From NCBI GenBank assembly GCA_025618425.1, contig CM046836.1:15278135-15342134 (forward strand): a stretch of 64,000 bases of DNA. The letters run 5' to 3'. The notes under the pieces were generated by a model. It was not told the DNA's origin, ran no database searches, and saw only the letters and a program-made list of their open reading frames with translations. Each line of letters opens with the position of its first letter. Position 1 is the stretch's first letter. Origin of the DNA: Heliocidaris tuberculata. Taxonomy: Eukaryota; Echinodermata; Echinoidea; Camarodonta; Echinometridae. Below are positions 36,061 through 47,208 of the stretch, one piece after another. Made by a program: the position numbers and the translations under genes.

Positions 36061-36064
<4 letters not shown>

Positions 36065-36419
36065 TATAAGTTTATAGCCATAATTGTTTTTTCTATTAAT
36101 ATAACTTTTTTATCAGGTTGGTATATCATAATACCAACCTGATATAATAATGGACATTTTCAATTTTGTTAATAAGTATAGAAGAGAAAGTAAGAATGCA
36201 CTGGACTTTATGCCATGCGAGTATGCAATGTGAGTAGGCCTAGAGCCTGTCCCGAAATAGTCACCCCATTTTACCCATAAGATTTGACCCCTAAGTCAAT
36301 GACAGAAAGGTTGTCAGCCTGACCGTAGCTGTCGGGTTTAGCCCCCAAGTTAGATTGAAAAACAAAGAATAACATAATACATTTTAACTAAATAGAAACT
36401 GACAAAATTGTCCATTGGG

Positions 36420-36650
36420 AAGGGGATGTCATCTCTTCATGGGCTTGCACCCTCCTCATTAACATATCCCCTCTTACCTGCAAGAACTCTTGAGGCGTAC
36501 TTACAGCCCCGTAATATGTATCGTGCAACCAACGCGCGATATAATAGCGAACTTTCGAAACGGGACGTGAGCTCACGCGACCGCGGAGCGATAAGAGTTC
36601 GTGCTTGCTGGACGTCGCGCACAACTTCTCGTCCTGTCCACAGAAGTCCT
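36420..36650 (+). pseudogene. Possible 3' remnant of a non-LTR retrotransposon
   Basis: One frame reads SSLHGLAPSSLTYPLLPART followed by LEAYLQPRNMYRATNARYN. The word LHGLAPS.LT plus a downstream RTL is typical of the C-terminal end of CR1/Jockey-type reverse transcriptase polyproteins. After that the match fades and the DNA becomes CpG-rich. The match is short; an alternative is an unrelated CpG-rich exon or promoter on the minus strand, where GAGTTCTTGCAG is followed by GTAAGA. Confidence 0.3.
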
Positions 36651-37099
36651 ATAAAGACGAGTTCTGTGGTCCTGTCCGGTGCTAGGACGGAGACGCCTAT
36701 AACGGAAACGGAAACGGAGAGATGGCAAGCCAAATATAGATACTTTGAACCCGCGAGCATATTTATCCTCATTTGTTTTTCCTCTAGTCTATCCTCTTCT
36801 CTCTCATTTTGTATTTATTTGTTTTTTTCCTTTTTTATATCCTTTTCTCTTTCCTTTTAAAGGAAAAACAAAGAAATACATGGGGAAAGAGAAGAGGACA
36901 GATTTAAGGAAAGACAAAGAAAAGGCATAAGGAAAGAGAGGATAGATTAAAGGAAAAACAAAGAAATACATAAGGAAAGAAAAAATGATAGATTAGGTGA
37001 TAGTGCACTGTGCTATACCGTCCTATTTCGAAAGCTCGCTATTCGGCTCCGTATATGAAGCCATATGGGCTTCGTGGGACCTCCGCACAGGGGTGTTGA

Positions 37100-38120
37100 T
37101 CCGTGTTCACGATTGGGGGGGGGGGGGGGGGGTGACCGGCGAGGGAGCGAAGCCAGTAGCGAATCTATAGGATTATGACGCCTATAGGGCAAACAATGAA
37201 GTTACATCCACACCGCCCCCCCCCCCCGCCCACCCCCGAGTGCCCAAACTTATCTATACGTTATTGTACAAGCGATGGAGCAAAGCGACCGAGCGGCAAA
37301 TTTTTCAATTTTTAACCCTAAAAACGCAATTTCTTGTGCATTTTACCCAGGAAATTTTTCAAGTGACCACCGCAGTTGAGCGTGGTAGAGAAGCTCGAAT
37401 TTTATACATTGATAAACGGTTTTCTATAAGCTATTCCCTCACTTCTACAATCGGAAGCAAAATTAACGGAAACCCTCTAGGTCTGAGAAAGAGTCGAGAA
37501 CTTCAGCAAGGCGACCTGACGTTGAGATTTCTTTCTAAAATTGAACCTTTGCATAGGCTGTTTTATACACTTTATCCTATTTTGGGGGCTTAATATCTTA
37601 GCAGGAGTCATATGAAACTTACATGATAATAGCGAGCAAAGCAATTACATCTTTACTTTTTCAAACTTTTTGAATTCTTTAAGCTATATAAGAACTATAT
37701 ATATACTGGGGGCAAAAAATTACGAGATCCTGAAAGAAAATAATTATGCGAGGGAGCAAAGCGACAGAGCTTTGGAAAATTTTCGCATTTCAAACGTTCA
37801 AAAACTAGATTTCTAGTGCATTTACCCTGCGGATTTGGGGGCGCATATAGTCCGAAAGGATTATGATTTTTCTTCACCTTCCCTTTTTCTTCTTTCTCTC
37901 CTTTTGCGCCCCCTCCAAGTGCCGCGGGGGGCACGTGCCCCCTGCCCCACCCCTAGATACGCCACTGAGCGAAGCGACCGAGCGGGGGGGGGGGGGTGTG
38001 GGGGTATCCCCCTCCCACACCAGGGACTTTTTTCAAAAAACTGTCTATAAAACTTGCATTTTAGAGCATCCCAAAATGGTTTTTAATGAAAAGAAGGAAT
38101 ATGCGGATCTACGCCAGTGG
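37100..38120. repeat. Several degraded copies of a GAGCAAAGCGACCGAGC-type repeat
   Basis: The phrase GCGAnGGAGCAAAGCGACnGAGC occurs near 37140, 37270, 37745 and 37968. Each copy is followed by a similar stretch (AAATTTTTC...TTTC.TGTGCATTT.ACCC). Long G or C runs interrupt the array at 37115-37132, 37216-37227 and 37984-37996. Confidence 0.6.
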
Positions 38121-39800
38121 ACGGAACCCTTTATTGAGAATAACAACGTGAGCAAACGAATTTTCTTCGATATTTTCGCTTTAAAATTATAGCATTTCTC
38201 ATTCCCTTACTTCATCTAATCATATACAGAGTGTGATGGTATTTCAAGATCAAAAATCATGAGTTTGGATATAGTTTTAAGTTAATGTATCATAATTCTT
38301 ATTCATTTCATCCAAAATTATTGGGGGGGGGGGATAATAATACAGGCCATCCACCCACCTCAATTTTTTTCCGGGGGGATAGGCGGCCCCCATCCCCCCC
38401 GGATTGACACCCATGCCTCCGCAAGAAGCCCGTGCGATGTTTGCAAGAAGCCCCTGAAGGAAGTACGATGGCTGCGCGTGTCAGAACAACACGCAGAGAT
38501 TGTTGGACATGGGGAGGCGGGGGGGGGGGAAGGCTGATTTGATTTCACTCATTAATGACAATTTTCTAACCTTTTTTCCTAGGTTTTATGACATGTGTCT
38601 ACTCAAAAAAAGTGGCGGGGGGGGGGGGCTGCAGCCCCCCCCCCCCCCCCGGTTCCGCGGCCCATGATTATTTCGTGGGAGAGATGTCTGTTCCGTCGGG
38701 ATTCCCGCGGGCAGCTGGCATTCATCAATATTGTCTTCAATTCATGTAGGGCAAAAAATGATGTACTAGTAATTAACACGATAAAAACTATTTTCGAAAA
38801 ATCATCTCAAGTCAATTTCAATAGCCCTGTCCATGATCACCTTTAGAAATGTTCGAACATTACAATGGCGTATTACTTAATCCGAACCTGATTTCTATGG
38901 GCAGTACAATAGGCCTTTGAGATTGCCCTTAAGTTTATTTTTCGAAAGTAGTTTTTATCGTGTTAATTGAAGATATTAAGCTCACAAAAACAAATAGTAT
39001 CTATAGACTAACAGAAAGGAATCTTTTGTCATTAATGGTAATAACTAAGGGCACAGGAGATAACACATAATCTTGTATTACAATCCAGATATCAGACAAA
39101 AGGACATAGTAAAAAAAAAAATTTAGTCCTAGGATCAAAACTCTGATACAAAAATTATTTTATGTATAGTAATGGATTGTATTACTAAACAGCATTGTAT
39201 TACCGAAGCGCCTCATGGCTTTCTATATATATATAGGACTACGCGTATGTTCTCAACACTATTTGACACACAGAACACAGGGTAGAAGATCATAAAATGA
39301 GGCAAAAACCATATAAGTAATATCTTTTAACCTGCTCTATCGTCACCCCCAGTCTTCATCCCGTTTGCCCCAAATCGGGGTAGGTTGTGTCTTTTCCCCA
39401 TAGGTGACACACGTTTGGTAATACAATACCTTTTCAAGGGACCAAAACGCCGCGTCGTTGGGAAGGGGTTCGCTCGGAGTCGGAAGGGAACATCGTATTA
39501 AATCTACGATGCCTTTTTCAAATTCCACCAACTTCTTTTTCTGTAGGACTTTAAGCATTCATTATGTAAGTTTGACAGATATTCGCTTGATATTTTATTT
39601 GCCATCGTTAATTTTCTGAAAAGTGTTCGGAAACAGGATCCACTACCATACGGGGCATCGATCTCTCATGGTATCATGGTACGGGGTCTTCTTGCTGAAA
39701 GGGCATTTTTTGTCTCGGGAGGGGGCACTTCACTTGGTATAGTGTAAACGTGGGGACAATAGCCCTCTGACACCCCCCCCCCCCTCCCGTTCAGGAAGGG

Positions 39801-39802
<2 letters not shown>

Positions 39803-39869
<67 letters not shown>
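39803..39869. repeat. (GA)n microsatellite
   Basis: About 66 bp of AG repeat directly after a G run. Confidence 0.95.
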
Positions 39870-39872
<3 letters not shown>

Positions 39873-41137
39873 CTCACTGCACTGCACTGTGGAAGACGAT
39901 GACGTCATGACTAGTAATTCGGCAGCGCAGACTAGGAAACCCGTTCTTTGTTGTGCTGCTGCTGATAATGGGAAACGATTTCGACGTACCATCCTGCAGT
40001 AAACAACAAAAATACTTCTTTATGAAACAGAATGGTTCACGATAAACAGATCGACGTTAACCTTCGAATCGGAAACATTTATTGCTTAAAGATTTGCCGT
40101 GAAAAGGAGTTTTATTTTCAGTTTTAGCGGCGAAACAAAACTCAAAAGTCGATTACATACTGGACTGTCCAACGAACGTAGACGCGACGTGAGAGTAACA
40201 GCCTGTACCTATACCAGAATAGGAATACTTACGTTCATGCTACAGAGGAAGTCAATAGGCCACACGCTACAACAGGAACCTGTCCGGCATTCAGCTTTGA
40301 ATTGGATCTTCGACGTGTTCTTTGGTTGCATTATATTATTTCGAATGTAAGTTCATCTCAGTGGCATTATTCTACAGATATTACTTTTATAGAAAAATGC
40401 GATGTTGGTGATTTGGAATAATGTATGATGGTTTAGATGAAATTGGTCATTGCAGATTGAACAGGCACTCTGACTTAAACTTAGACAAAGTCTGAGAATT
40501 ATGTGTGATACTTATGAATTTGTGACGTCACATGTTGTACTAAGTGGGATGCAAGGGAGTGTGAATGATGAGTACTGGCTTGGGGCGGTATTCTGAAAAC
40601 TGTTTTATCTCTAATATTATGGTATCTCCACACTTGAGATAAAATTGGTATTCTGAAAATTGTAACTTTTGTTGTATCTTTGTTCACTCTGCACATGATC
40701 CTTTTCCTAATTTACATATTTGCACTGAAGATAATATGAGATAATTGGTATTCTAAAAATTATTTTATCTTTTGTTGTATGTTATCTTCCATGGTAACTA
40801 CAACAAAACTATCTCATGATCTCGGCAATTTTTCTAGCTCAAAATCAGGCAGTACATGCTCAAATAGAAAGATGGAGACTGTGACTCTAGATCTCACAGA
40901 AAAGACATTTTAAAGAAATTACAGGTGGAATTCAATGATTTTAAATCAATATGTGACTTGGTTCGAGCAGAAGAGGGTGAGCCATTATGTTAATTGATTG
41001 CAGTCCAATAGTGCATGGCGCATTTAAAACCCATAATTTGATAACTACGCCCGAAATTGATATACGCGCAAAGCCCATCCTTATCTGCTTATGTTTGACA
41101 TAAGGGGTTCTCCACTTCTCCTAATGGTTAACCTACC

Positions 41138-41976
41138 TAGCCTGGAAGGCTCTTTGAAGAGTAAAAAAAAAAAAAAGCTGATGCTACTCTTCAAAGAGCC
41201 TGGTTTTTTAACCCCACTCTACAATAGAGCAGCCATTTTAGAGTCTAAAGAACCTCCTGAAAATCACCTTTACCGTGAGCCAGCTTCTCTCATCTCCTCT
41301 TCACCATAGCTTTAGAATATTAAAACCCAATTTTTTACCCTAGAATTAAAAATTATTGGGGAAAAAATGTAAAATATTAATTTTAATGGTTACCGGTAGT
41401 CCGAACGACGCCCCGAAAAAGCCTCCGCAGCTTCACTGCGCTCGTAGACCGGGAAGTGTCCCGTAATGTCATCGACCTACAGTCACTCACGCAATTTTCA
41501 GATCCACCATATGTTAGACAAGACCGCTACTGCATGCATGCAGAAGAGGCACTATCAAAATGCGTGCGATGCCCGCGTGCTTGGAGCGGTCTTGTCTAAC
41601 CTATGGTGGATCTGAAAATTGCGTGATTGACTGTAGGTCGATGACATTACGAGACACTTCCGGGTCTACGAGCGAAGTGAAGGCTTTTTCGGGGCGTCGT
41701 TCGGACAACATTCAACCTATCGGTAACCATTAAAATTAATATTTCACATTTTTTCCCCAATATTTTTTAATTCTAGGGTAAAAAATGGGGTTTTAATATT
41801 CTAAAGCTATGGTGAAGAGGAGATGAGAGAAGCTGGCTCACGGTAAAGGTGATTTTCAGGAGGTTCTTTAGACTCTAAAATGGCTGCTCTATTTTAGAGT
41901 GGGGTTAAAAAACCAGGCTCTTTGAAGAGTAGCGTCAGCTATTTTTTTTTTACTCTTCAAAGAGCCTTCCAGGCTA
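41138..41976. mobile_element. Complete foldback transposon (839 bp) with exact 8-bp target duplication
   Basis: The ends are TAGCCTGGAAGGCTC and GAGCCTTCCAGGCTA. The two arms of about 400 bp are near-identical reverse complements around a centre at about 41.56 kb. AACCTACC is duplicated exactly outside (41130-41137 and 41977-41984). Each end also holds its own small hairpin (GGCTCTTTGAAGAGTA pairing with TACTCTTCAAAGAGCC). It has no coding capacity. The 8-bp duplication fits a hAT-like transposase acting in trans. Confidence 0.9.
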
Positions 41977-42073
41977 AACCTACCTATATAAAATCCATCT
42001 TGATTGGTAAAGTGTCAAAGAATGGGTGTGTCAAAGATAATATAAAGGCGGTGCTTTGAGAGATAATATCTAC

Positions 42074-42579
42074 TTAAAGGGAAAGTTCACCCTGAAGATT
42101 ACTTGAGTTTAAAAAATGCAGAAAAAATAAAGAAAAATATTGGCGAAGGTTTGATGAAAATCGGTCAAATAATAAAAGAGTTATGAGTATTTAAAGTTTT
42201 GGATTCGTGACGTCACATGCGAGCAGCTGCCCATTGGTCATGTAATAAATATTCCATATATTCGCATTTTTTTTTACGTTCCACGATAAATTAATATTGT
42301 TTCTTTTCAGAATCTAGTATTGAATAACATTTCTGACAATATATCAAATGCACAGACGAAAATATTCTAAGTTTTCTGAGAAAACTGTATTTTATGGAAT
42401 ATTTATCACATTACATAATGGAGGAGCTGCTCGCATGTGACGTCACAAAATCAAAACTTTAAAAGTCCATAACTCCGTTATTCTTTAACGGATTTTGTCC
42501 AAACTTTCGCCAATGATTTTCTTTATTTTTTCTGCATTTTTTAAACTCAAGTAATCTTCGGGGTGAACTTCCCCTTTAA
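42074..42579. mobile_element. TTAA-flanked MITE, family 1, copy A (506 bp)
   Basis: TTAA at each end; termini AGGGAAAGTTCACCCTGAAG and reverse CTTCGGGGTGAACTTCCCC. The inverted terminal similarity extends over about 90 bp. The copy at 50159-50663 is the same element in the opposite orientation. The TTAA/AGGG.AAGTTCACC pattern resembles widespread animal MITEs such as the fish Angel type (established knowledge). Confidence 0.9.
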
Positions 42580-42692
42580 GACAATTTTCAGAGTACCAAC
42601 TTACAACAATATTAGCGAGGTATTATCTCCAGAAGATACAACAAAAGTTATAACAAAAGTTACAATTTTCATACCCTTAGCTTTGTTCTGCC

Positions 42693-42762
42693 GGGGTCAG
42701 GCTAACTCGGCATTAGGGCAAACTCGGCACTACCGGAAAAGTGAGGCCGAGTTAGCCCGGAG
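42693..42762. repeat. Fragment related to the 30613-30961 element
   Basis: It contains GGCTAACTCGGCATTAGGGC and reverse GGCCGAGTTAGCCCGG only about 25 bp apart, like the two ends of the larger element with the interior missing. Confidence 0.6.
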
Positions 42763-42767
42763 AGTTT

Positions 42768-43435
42768 AAATCGATCATGAAATACGAATCCGTAAGGTTT
42801 TGTTGTGATACTAGCTAAGAATATGTTTTGTATGAAATACTCACTTTGAAGATAATCTTGCAATTTTCTTGAGCTAACATGATATAAAAGTGACATTTTT
42901 TAGGCAGTTTAATCACACGACACTGCTCCGAATCGCCGTGAGTAGGCCGTAGCATGCACTGTGTTTGGGTACGGTATTCGGAGCGATGAGCTCTGAGTCG
43001 GACGCATTTTGCAAAACTGCAAAGTACTGGAAAACTCAGTAAATTTGTTTTATCCATCATGAATTTGGAACTAATTAACATATAATGAGTTGTTAGTTTA
43101 GTATGTTTCAGGCATGATTAAGATCTACGGAATTTTGCAGTACATGTAATTCCTTCATCAAAATATGTCTCCAGATAAAGTTCGAGTACCTACCAAACAG
43201 TCACAGTGACTGAGTCAGTGAATACAACGCACGGCGATTGAGAATACATGTGAGCTGTGAGTGATTAAACTGCCTAAAATGTCACTTTAATATGATATTA
43301 GCTCAAGAAAATTGCAAGATTATCTTCAAAGTGAGTATTTCATACAATTCTATCAAAAAGAATGGTTAAAAAACGTATTCTTAGCTAGTATTTAGTAATC
43401 AAAACAAAACCTTATGGATTGGTATTTCAAGATCA
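42768..43435. mobile_element. Foldback repeat, arms about 170 bp
   Basis: Left arm AATACTCACTTTGAAGATAA...TTAGGCAGTTTAATCAC (to about 42935) is matched in reverse by the right arm (from about 43258: GATTAAACTGCCTAAAATG...TTATCTTCAAAGTGAGTATT). The spacer is unique. No duplication of the target was seen. Confidence 0.75.
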
Positions 43436-43817
43436 ATTCCAACCTCTCTGTGGTCTGCAGACACTTCAGACACTATCCAATTTTAGAACTCTTTATTCCA
43501 GAATTATTTTCACTTTTTTCACTTCCTGATGGAAGTTCATATTGTTACTGTTTGAGCAAAAATATAATAAAAAAAGTAGGGCTGAGTCATCACGGGTTTT
43601 TCCAAACCCGGGTTTGACTCGAAAATTTCGGGCGGGGACCGGGTACCCGAACGGGAATTCCCTACAACAGAAAATGTGAGTGTATGTAGTGACGGGAGTC
43701 AACAGTCAAGGTAAAATTGCTAAACTAAAATGCAGCATAGAGGACAGTTACTGAATCCAAATCGATAAAACAATGCTTTTCCCAAGAGAAATAACATTTC
43801 GGAATAAAAACAAAACA

Positions 43818-44320
43818 TTAAAGGTATTAGGTAGTTTTGGGAAGCCCTCAAAAACTTTTCGTGAGATTTCTTTGATTTTACTTAATAAATAGCAGGGTAC
43901 TAACATAACTAAAATGCTGTGAAGTTTTTTCCTCCTCAAGTGAAATATCTATCGAATTAGAGGTGAAAAGAATAAAAATCCCTGGCCCAAAAAAGAGGGG
44001 ATGTAAATTCGAACAACGGCCACACACATTACTGACACGAGGATTGCTGTGTGTTATAGAATACGCTACACATAGTGCGAAGCGCTGGGTTTATTGTGTG
44101 GGGAACCTTCGGGTGAATATGGTCTCAGCGTGAGGCAGTGAAAAGCCGTTACCAAGCGTTTCTTACAGATATTTACACTAAAAAACATTCGAAATCGTGA
44201 ATGGAATGTTAAATAATCTCGTACATGTGCCTTATGATAAAAGGAGAATAGTATGTGACTATGTTAGATAAGTTTCTTGCCAGTATGATTTTTGCTACCG
44301 ACACTGTCTATGAGCTTTAA
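43818..44320. mobile_element. TTAA-bounded element, family 3, nested
   Basis: Starts TTAAAGGTATTAGGTAG and ends GAGCTTTAA. Size and internal words (for example TTTTGCTACCGACACTGTCTA near the right end) resemble 63320-63800. The ends are short, so the boundary is tentative. Confidence 0.5.
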
Positions 44321-44355
44321 GAAATACAGCCAAAGGTCTCTGTTACCTAAAATTG

Positions 44356-45144
44356 AGGGCTGAAAGAGGAAATCAAGCTTCGTGGTAGGTACCGTGCACG
44401 TTCAGAAATGAAGTCCGAATGTGAGTCACCTGTGCCCAGTGCGCACGAATACAGCCCTAGACCGTAATACACACAGACGAGGGTCGAATATAACTGATGT
44501 GATCGGATCAAAGTAAGCTTGAAAACACCTAAAATACCACGTAAGCGACAACAAAAATACAAAATTACCGTAAAATAATTCTTCCCTTTGGCAAAAAACA
44601 GTATGGGTATCCATAATATTTCATAGAAAAAAAGATGTTGAAGGATTGCGAGTGCACTTCATATCGAGATTAGGCAGCCATATTTGACATTGTTCTGCTT
44701 AGCAAGACCGCAGATGGCAGCAGAGAGGAAAATAAATGTGGGCACTAGATCAGGTGATATCGGCCACAACTGTTCCTCTCTGCTGCCATCTGCGGTCTTG
44801 CTACGCAGAACAATGTCAAATATGGCTGCCTAATCTCGATGTGAAGTGCACTCGCAATCCTCCAACATCATTTTTTCTATGAAATATTATGGATACCCAT
44901 ACTATTTCTTGAAAAGAAAAGAATTGTTTTACGGTAATTTTGTATTTTTGTTGTCGCTTACGTGGTATTTTTGGTTGTTTTCAAGCTTACTTTTGGCACG
45001 ATCACATCAGTTATATTCGACCCTCGTCTGTGTGTATTACGGTATAAGGCTGTATTCGAGCGCACTGAGCGCCGGTGACTCCCATTCTGACTTCATTTCT
45101 GAACGCGCACGGTACCGCCTAGCTTGAATCTTCCTCGCAGCTCT
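44356..45144. repeat. Large near-perfect palindrome (arms about 370 bp)
   Basis: The two arms are mirror copies (for example GACCGCAGATGGCAGCAGAG at 44.71 kb and CTCTGCTGCCATCTGCGGTC at 44.78 kb) around a 40-bp centre at 44735-44772. Differences are few, so it is younger or better maintained than its surroundings. Short open frames in both arms are mirror images and not genes. Confidence 0.9.
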
Positions 45145-45563
45145 ATTTTTTTAGACTCATGAAAAGACCTATCGTCGTCTGAAATGATTTCCATTTATTA
45201 CTGCAGCAAATATAATTGGATTAAATTGAAATTCAGTTTGTGAATTGCATGTTTAAAGTTCTAAATTGCAATATATTAGTGCTAAAATTAGTTTGGAAAA
45301 ACCCGAAATCCGAAAATGCAAACCCGGGTTTCAGCGTGACAGGCGGGGACCGGTCGGGGAACCGTTTCGACTCAGCCCTAAAAAAAAGAAGAGTTGCCAT
45401 AGTTAGTAATATTAATTTTTCATTTTCCCTGTTTTAGAGCCAGTTTGTGGCATACCTGCACCGGTTTGCGAGCGTACACTTTTGAGCTTGCGACACATGA
45501 AAAATCCCAATCTAAAATTTAAAATTTCTTGAAACTCAGCTTATTTTTCAAAACCCTATTTCC

Positions 45564-45980
45564 TTAACCCTTTCAAGACAACTGACCACATTTTGTGGTT
45601 TGGCTCAATAACTTTTCATTCAGAGCTCTAAAAAATATACCAGATAGATGAGTAGAAAGAGCAAAAATTTCTGCACACACTATGTCCATTTTTGTTACAT
45701 GACCATATTGCGTATGATACCAGGAATTTTAAAAAACGAGAATAAGCTTTGAGATCCTTAAATTGGCAACTCATTGAGAGGTTCAAAAGCATTGTTTTTT
45801 ATCAAAATTGGCAATTTTTTTCAACTTTTCGACAAAGTCCTCACCATGTTTATTATTTTCAAAGACATTACTCCTTATTAGAACCATGGAGCACTGAAAG
45901 AAAAATATAATTATTGCCAATTTGGAGAACAAAATGTGATCAATTTAGCCCTTGAATAATTTCTGTCCTGAAGGGGTTAA
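45564..45980. mobile_element. TTAA MITE, family 2, copy 1 (417 bp; piggyBac-like ends)
   Basis: TTAACCCTTTCAAGACA at the left and TGTCCTGAAGGGGTTAA at the right. TTAA plus CCCTTT termini are typical of piggyBac-type elements. The same element recurs at 58968-59376. Confidence 0.88.
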
Positions 45981-46064
45981 CAACACGTTTAAGAAAGGCA
46001 TAGAGTAAAGGATGGTGTTTTCGGCCAGGAGGAGAATTCGGCCGGTACGACGTATGCATGGCAA

Positions 46065-47200
46065 CAGCGTCGGAAATACACGGGGGCGACGGGCGATTTC
46101 GCCCTTGTCAGCCCCCAAATCGCCCCAATAAATGCTGGAAAACCTGTATTTGGGGGCGATCGTTTTCATATGAGTCGCCCCATCAGTGATTCGAAAGATA
46201 ATCACTATTATGCTCAAAAAGCAACGAAATTCAACCTTTTATCTCGTTGTTGACTCGGAGCTTAGTACATCGCGAATGTGTAGCATCGTGAGCGCTAGAC
46301 CAAATGACAACAATTACAGTATAGCCAGATATCGCACGGAAACTGAAGATAGCGCTTTTTTCATGCATACTACAGTTACTACCCGCATTCTATATCAGGG
46401 TTGTATAAATTCATCGACAGCTCCATTTCACTTAAGTCTTTGCGCGACACCTTTTGTGAAAATTTCCTTTCCGAAACGCAATATCACTGTTACAATGATA
46501 GGTCTAAAATTACCATCATCCGTGTAATGAGACTATCACTAGATCTGCGACCGGATACACCACACAGAGAAATCAGGAAATCGGTGGATTTATGACGGGG
46601 TTTTTCACTAGTCGCGCGCGAGATCGATGCTCGTCGAGTGTGATGGTATCCGCGAAAAACAAATTGGAAAAGAAAAATCGCCCGGAACTGTGTGCATTCA
46701 CAGTACATGTACGTGCGTACGTCCAAGCAGATTTAGGAGTATTATGTGCGAGAAAAGAAAAAACACACACCATGCCCGCCTTTTCACTTTAAAATAAACA
46801 TCTCCGCGGGAAATACGCCTAATGACAGCAAATTCGAGTGAAATTGACCTATTGTTGAATTGACCTATTTTTGATTTATTCCTTCAAAGTTTTGAAGAAA
46901 AAAAAATCTGATGGGGGGTGGGGGGGGGGGGGTGAAGTTAAAATTTTAAAAATCTATGTTTTAAAATTAGATTGGGCAGTATGACGTAAAGTACATGTAA
47001 ACCTGTGCATGAGATAGTACATTAGTACCAATATAACAGCAATCGCAGTATCACAAAAAACCCAAATTGATTTAACCAGTCCGCTCTTTCCATTAAAATG
47101 GTAGCCCCAATAATATAAGAAATAGCCCCATAAAATTCAAAAGTAGCCCCAAGGCAAAAAAAAAGTAGCCCCTAAAAAAAAAAAATTAATTCCTAGGCTG
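46065..47200. mobile_element. hAT-like non-autonomous transposon, copy 2 (1136 bp)
   Basis: Same ends as 22561-23864 (CAGCGTCGGAAATACACGG ... TTCCTAGGCTG) and the exact duplication CATGGCAA on both sides (46057-46064, 47201-47208). It is in the same orientation as copy 1, lacks an internal block of about 150 bp, and carries the same G run and TAGCCCC repeats near its right end. Confidence 0.93.
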
Positions 47201-47208
47201 CATGGCAA

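Larger units (their letters stand above)
31700..41137. other. Gene-poor intergenic region
   Basis: No supportable gene. It contains the GGACAATTACC array, a diverged inverted repeat (34.3-34.8 kb), a possible retrotransposon remnant (36.4-36.65 kb), GCGAAGCGACCGAGC-type repeats (37.1-38.1 kb), (GA)n tracts and more than a dozen long G or C runs. Confidence 0.7.
43577..45380. mobile_element. hAT-like element (1804 bp) with exact 8-bp duplication, carrying nested repeats
   Basis: It starts TAGGGCTGAGTC and ends GACTCAGCCCTA. AAAAAAAG flanks both ends (43569-43576, 45381-45388). Subterminal CCCGGGTTT / GGCGGGGACCGG words appear in both halves. Inside are a TTAA-bounded element (43818-44320) and a large palindrome (44356-45144). 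No transposase frame. Confidence 0.85.

Noticed and set aside
35923..36129. Ser/Leu-rich frame over a (GA)n tract
   Set aside because: Pure microsatellite translation.
37240..37593. 117-codon plus-strand frame
   Set aside because: Falls inside the degraded GAGCAAAGCGACCGAGC repeat array; the frame is repeat-derived.
44347..45127. Paired open frames on both strands with related sequences
   Set aside because: They are mirror images produced by the palindrome, not two genes.
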